DNA of 64,000 bases, taken from Atrichornis clamosus. Its lineage: Eukaryota > Chordata > Aves > Passeriformes > Menuridae. A model generated the notes under the pieces. The model was not told the origin of the DNA, did not search any database, and was given only the letters and a program-made list of their open reading frames with translations. Both the position numbers and the translations under genes were made by a program. The stretch lies in contig WBMZ01000186.1 in the NCBI GenBank assembly GCA_013400975.1, positions 1-64,000 of the forward strand, written 5' to 3'. Below are positions 63,247 to 64,000 of the stretch, in pieces; position 1 is the stretch's first letter; the number at the start of each line of letters is the position of its first letter.

Positions 63247-63452
63247 GTGGGATGGTGGTGTTCCATTTTGTTTTCCCTACCACTATCCAAGTCTAGTAAG
63301 AACTGTTTCTGAGTTTCACCAAGAACTTCCCAGCTGCCGTACTTCTTCCTAGTGGTTCGAAATAAGTTGTGATGGGTTTTAATGTCATACAATGAAAAAA
63401 CCCCCCTAAATGCTAGAGAAAGTATCAGAACCTGCTCTCTTACTTATTAGTC

Positions 63453-63468
63453 TGAATGAATGAATGAA
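63453..63468 (+). repeat. (TGAA)4 microsatellite
   Basis: Four perfect TGAA units. Confidence 0.9.
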
Positions 63469-63973
63469 CACGTTTGTGCTCCTTCTTGAAATTAATCTCA
63501 AAGCCCTAAAAAAGGGACAATTCAAATTCTATCTGTTTAAATTCCTGACTTCCAAAGAGAAACTTGAGTGTTTTGTAAACAAGGCTTTGTTATGGAACAG
63601 CCAGACTGTCCTTGTGAGCTATGTTGGGTGTTCTTGAGAATGTAATTCTAAATTATGAGCTTTCTTTTCTCTAGAGGTTGAAAAATAAACCAAAAGGTAT
63701 ATGGGTAAACCAGCAGCATGTCTAGGATGGATCCATAGAGGTTAGTAGGCTCAGAGTTAATGGTCTGCAGTTCTTCCAAATAAAGAGTACTCTCAAAGTG
63801 GATTACATTTAAAAAGCACATTCTGATTTTAGTAAATGCTGGAGCTCTGTGTGTGGCAGGAAAGGTTGTATTGTGCTGAGGGATTAGAATTTAGGATTCT
63901 CTTGGATTTTGATGTTTTCAAAACTACTCAATTGCCTTCATTAGCACCTTCCTTTTTTTGATTGCTTCTGCAG

Positions 63974-64000
63974 CAGCAGGAACATGGCAGAGATTCTCTT
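63974..64000 (+). other. Possible exon start cut by the right edge
   Basis: CTTTTTTTGATTGCTTCTGCAG is a near-consensus acceptor (AG at 63972-63973). CAG triplets follow, giving alternative acceptors at 63976 and 63979. The 27 remaining bases are open in all three frames. In phase 0, from the exon at 5193-5329, they read QQEHGRDSL. They also contain AACATGG, a good initiation context that could start an alternative transcript. The segment is too short to decide. Confidence 0.35.

Larger units (their letters stand above)
62507..63973. other. Intron sequence before the right-edge acceptor
   Basis: A/T-rich with a GT microsatellite (63232-63246) and a TGAA tetranucleotide run (63453-63468). No gene recognised. 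It ends in a pyrimidine-rich tract leading to the acceptor at 63972-63973. Confidence 0.45.

Noticed and set aside
1..64000. tRNA, rRNA, CRISPR, bacterial or phage systems
   Set aside because: No cloverleaf, repeat-spacer array or prokaryotic gene arrangement seen; the window is vertebrate nuclear DNA.

Overview
The window looks like about 64 kb of a bird nuclear genome. It holds the 5' end and the first very large intron or introns of one plus-strand gene. The organism call rests on dispersed repeats: two CR1-type LINE 3' ends and LTR fragments of kinds I associate with avian genomes. The repeat load is low, the sequence is A/T-rich, and I saw no mammalian Alu, B1 or L1. The long LTR at 61511-62506 is of a kind I associate with Neoaves more than with chicken, but that is from memory and low confidence. 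There are no bacterial-type genes, operons, CRISPR arrays, rRNAs or tRNAs that I can recognise. Nearly all open frames are short chance frames.

Layout. 1-370 is a dense CpG island, probably a promoter and the 5' end of a transcript running rightward. A first intron follows (367-5192). It may contain a small untranslated exon (1655-1746), a stub of an avian LTR (3281-3345) and a clean nuclear-receptor element (4591-4612). The best coding feature is an exon at about 5193-5329: acceptor, ATG in good context, 42 open codons, CpG-rich against its surroundings, strong donor. I do not recognise the protein. The rest of the window is best read as intron of this gene. Inside it are small candidate or alternative exons (6314-6359, 13360-13522, 48234-48279) and a good acceptor at the extreme right edge (63973), after which all three frames are open for the 27 bases left.

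The intronic part contains a MIR-like ancient SINE relic (26150-26260), two CR1 pieces (12793-12980, 36500-36780), a solo-LTR-like element (56362-56777), a longer LTR of about 1 kb (61511-62506), microsatellites, and several compact clusters that look regulatory. These clusters are a stem plus palindrome in a homeodomain-rich block near 14.7 kb, CTCF-like sites near 31.8 and 37.6 kb, a GATA inverted repeat near 47.6 kb, and CpG-containing palindromes near 60.2 and 60.9 kb.

Two minus-strand open frames are unusually long for this composition (17484-18101 and 55763-56305). One minus-strand open segment is flanked by good splice signals (50332-50584). None shows a family I recognise, and all may be chance. 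I found no clear new biological system. The most useful leads are the unidentified first coding exon, the in-frame cryptic exons, the MIR relic and the regulatory clusters.
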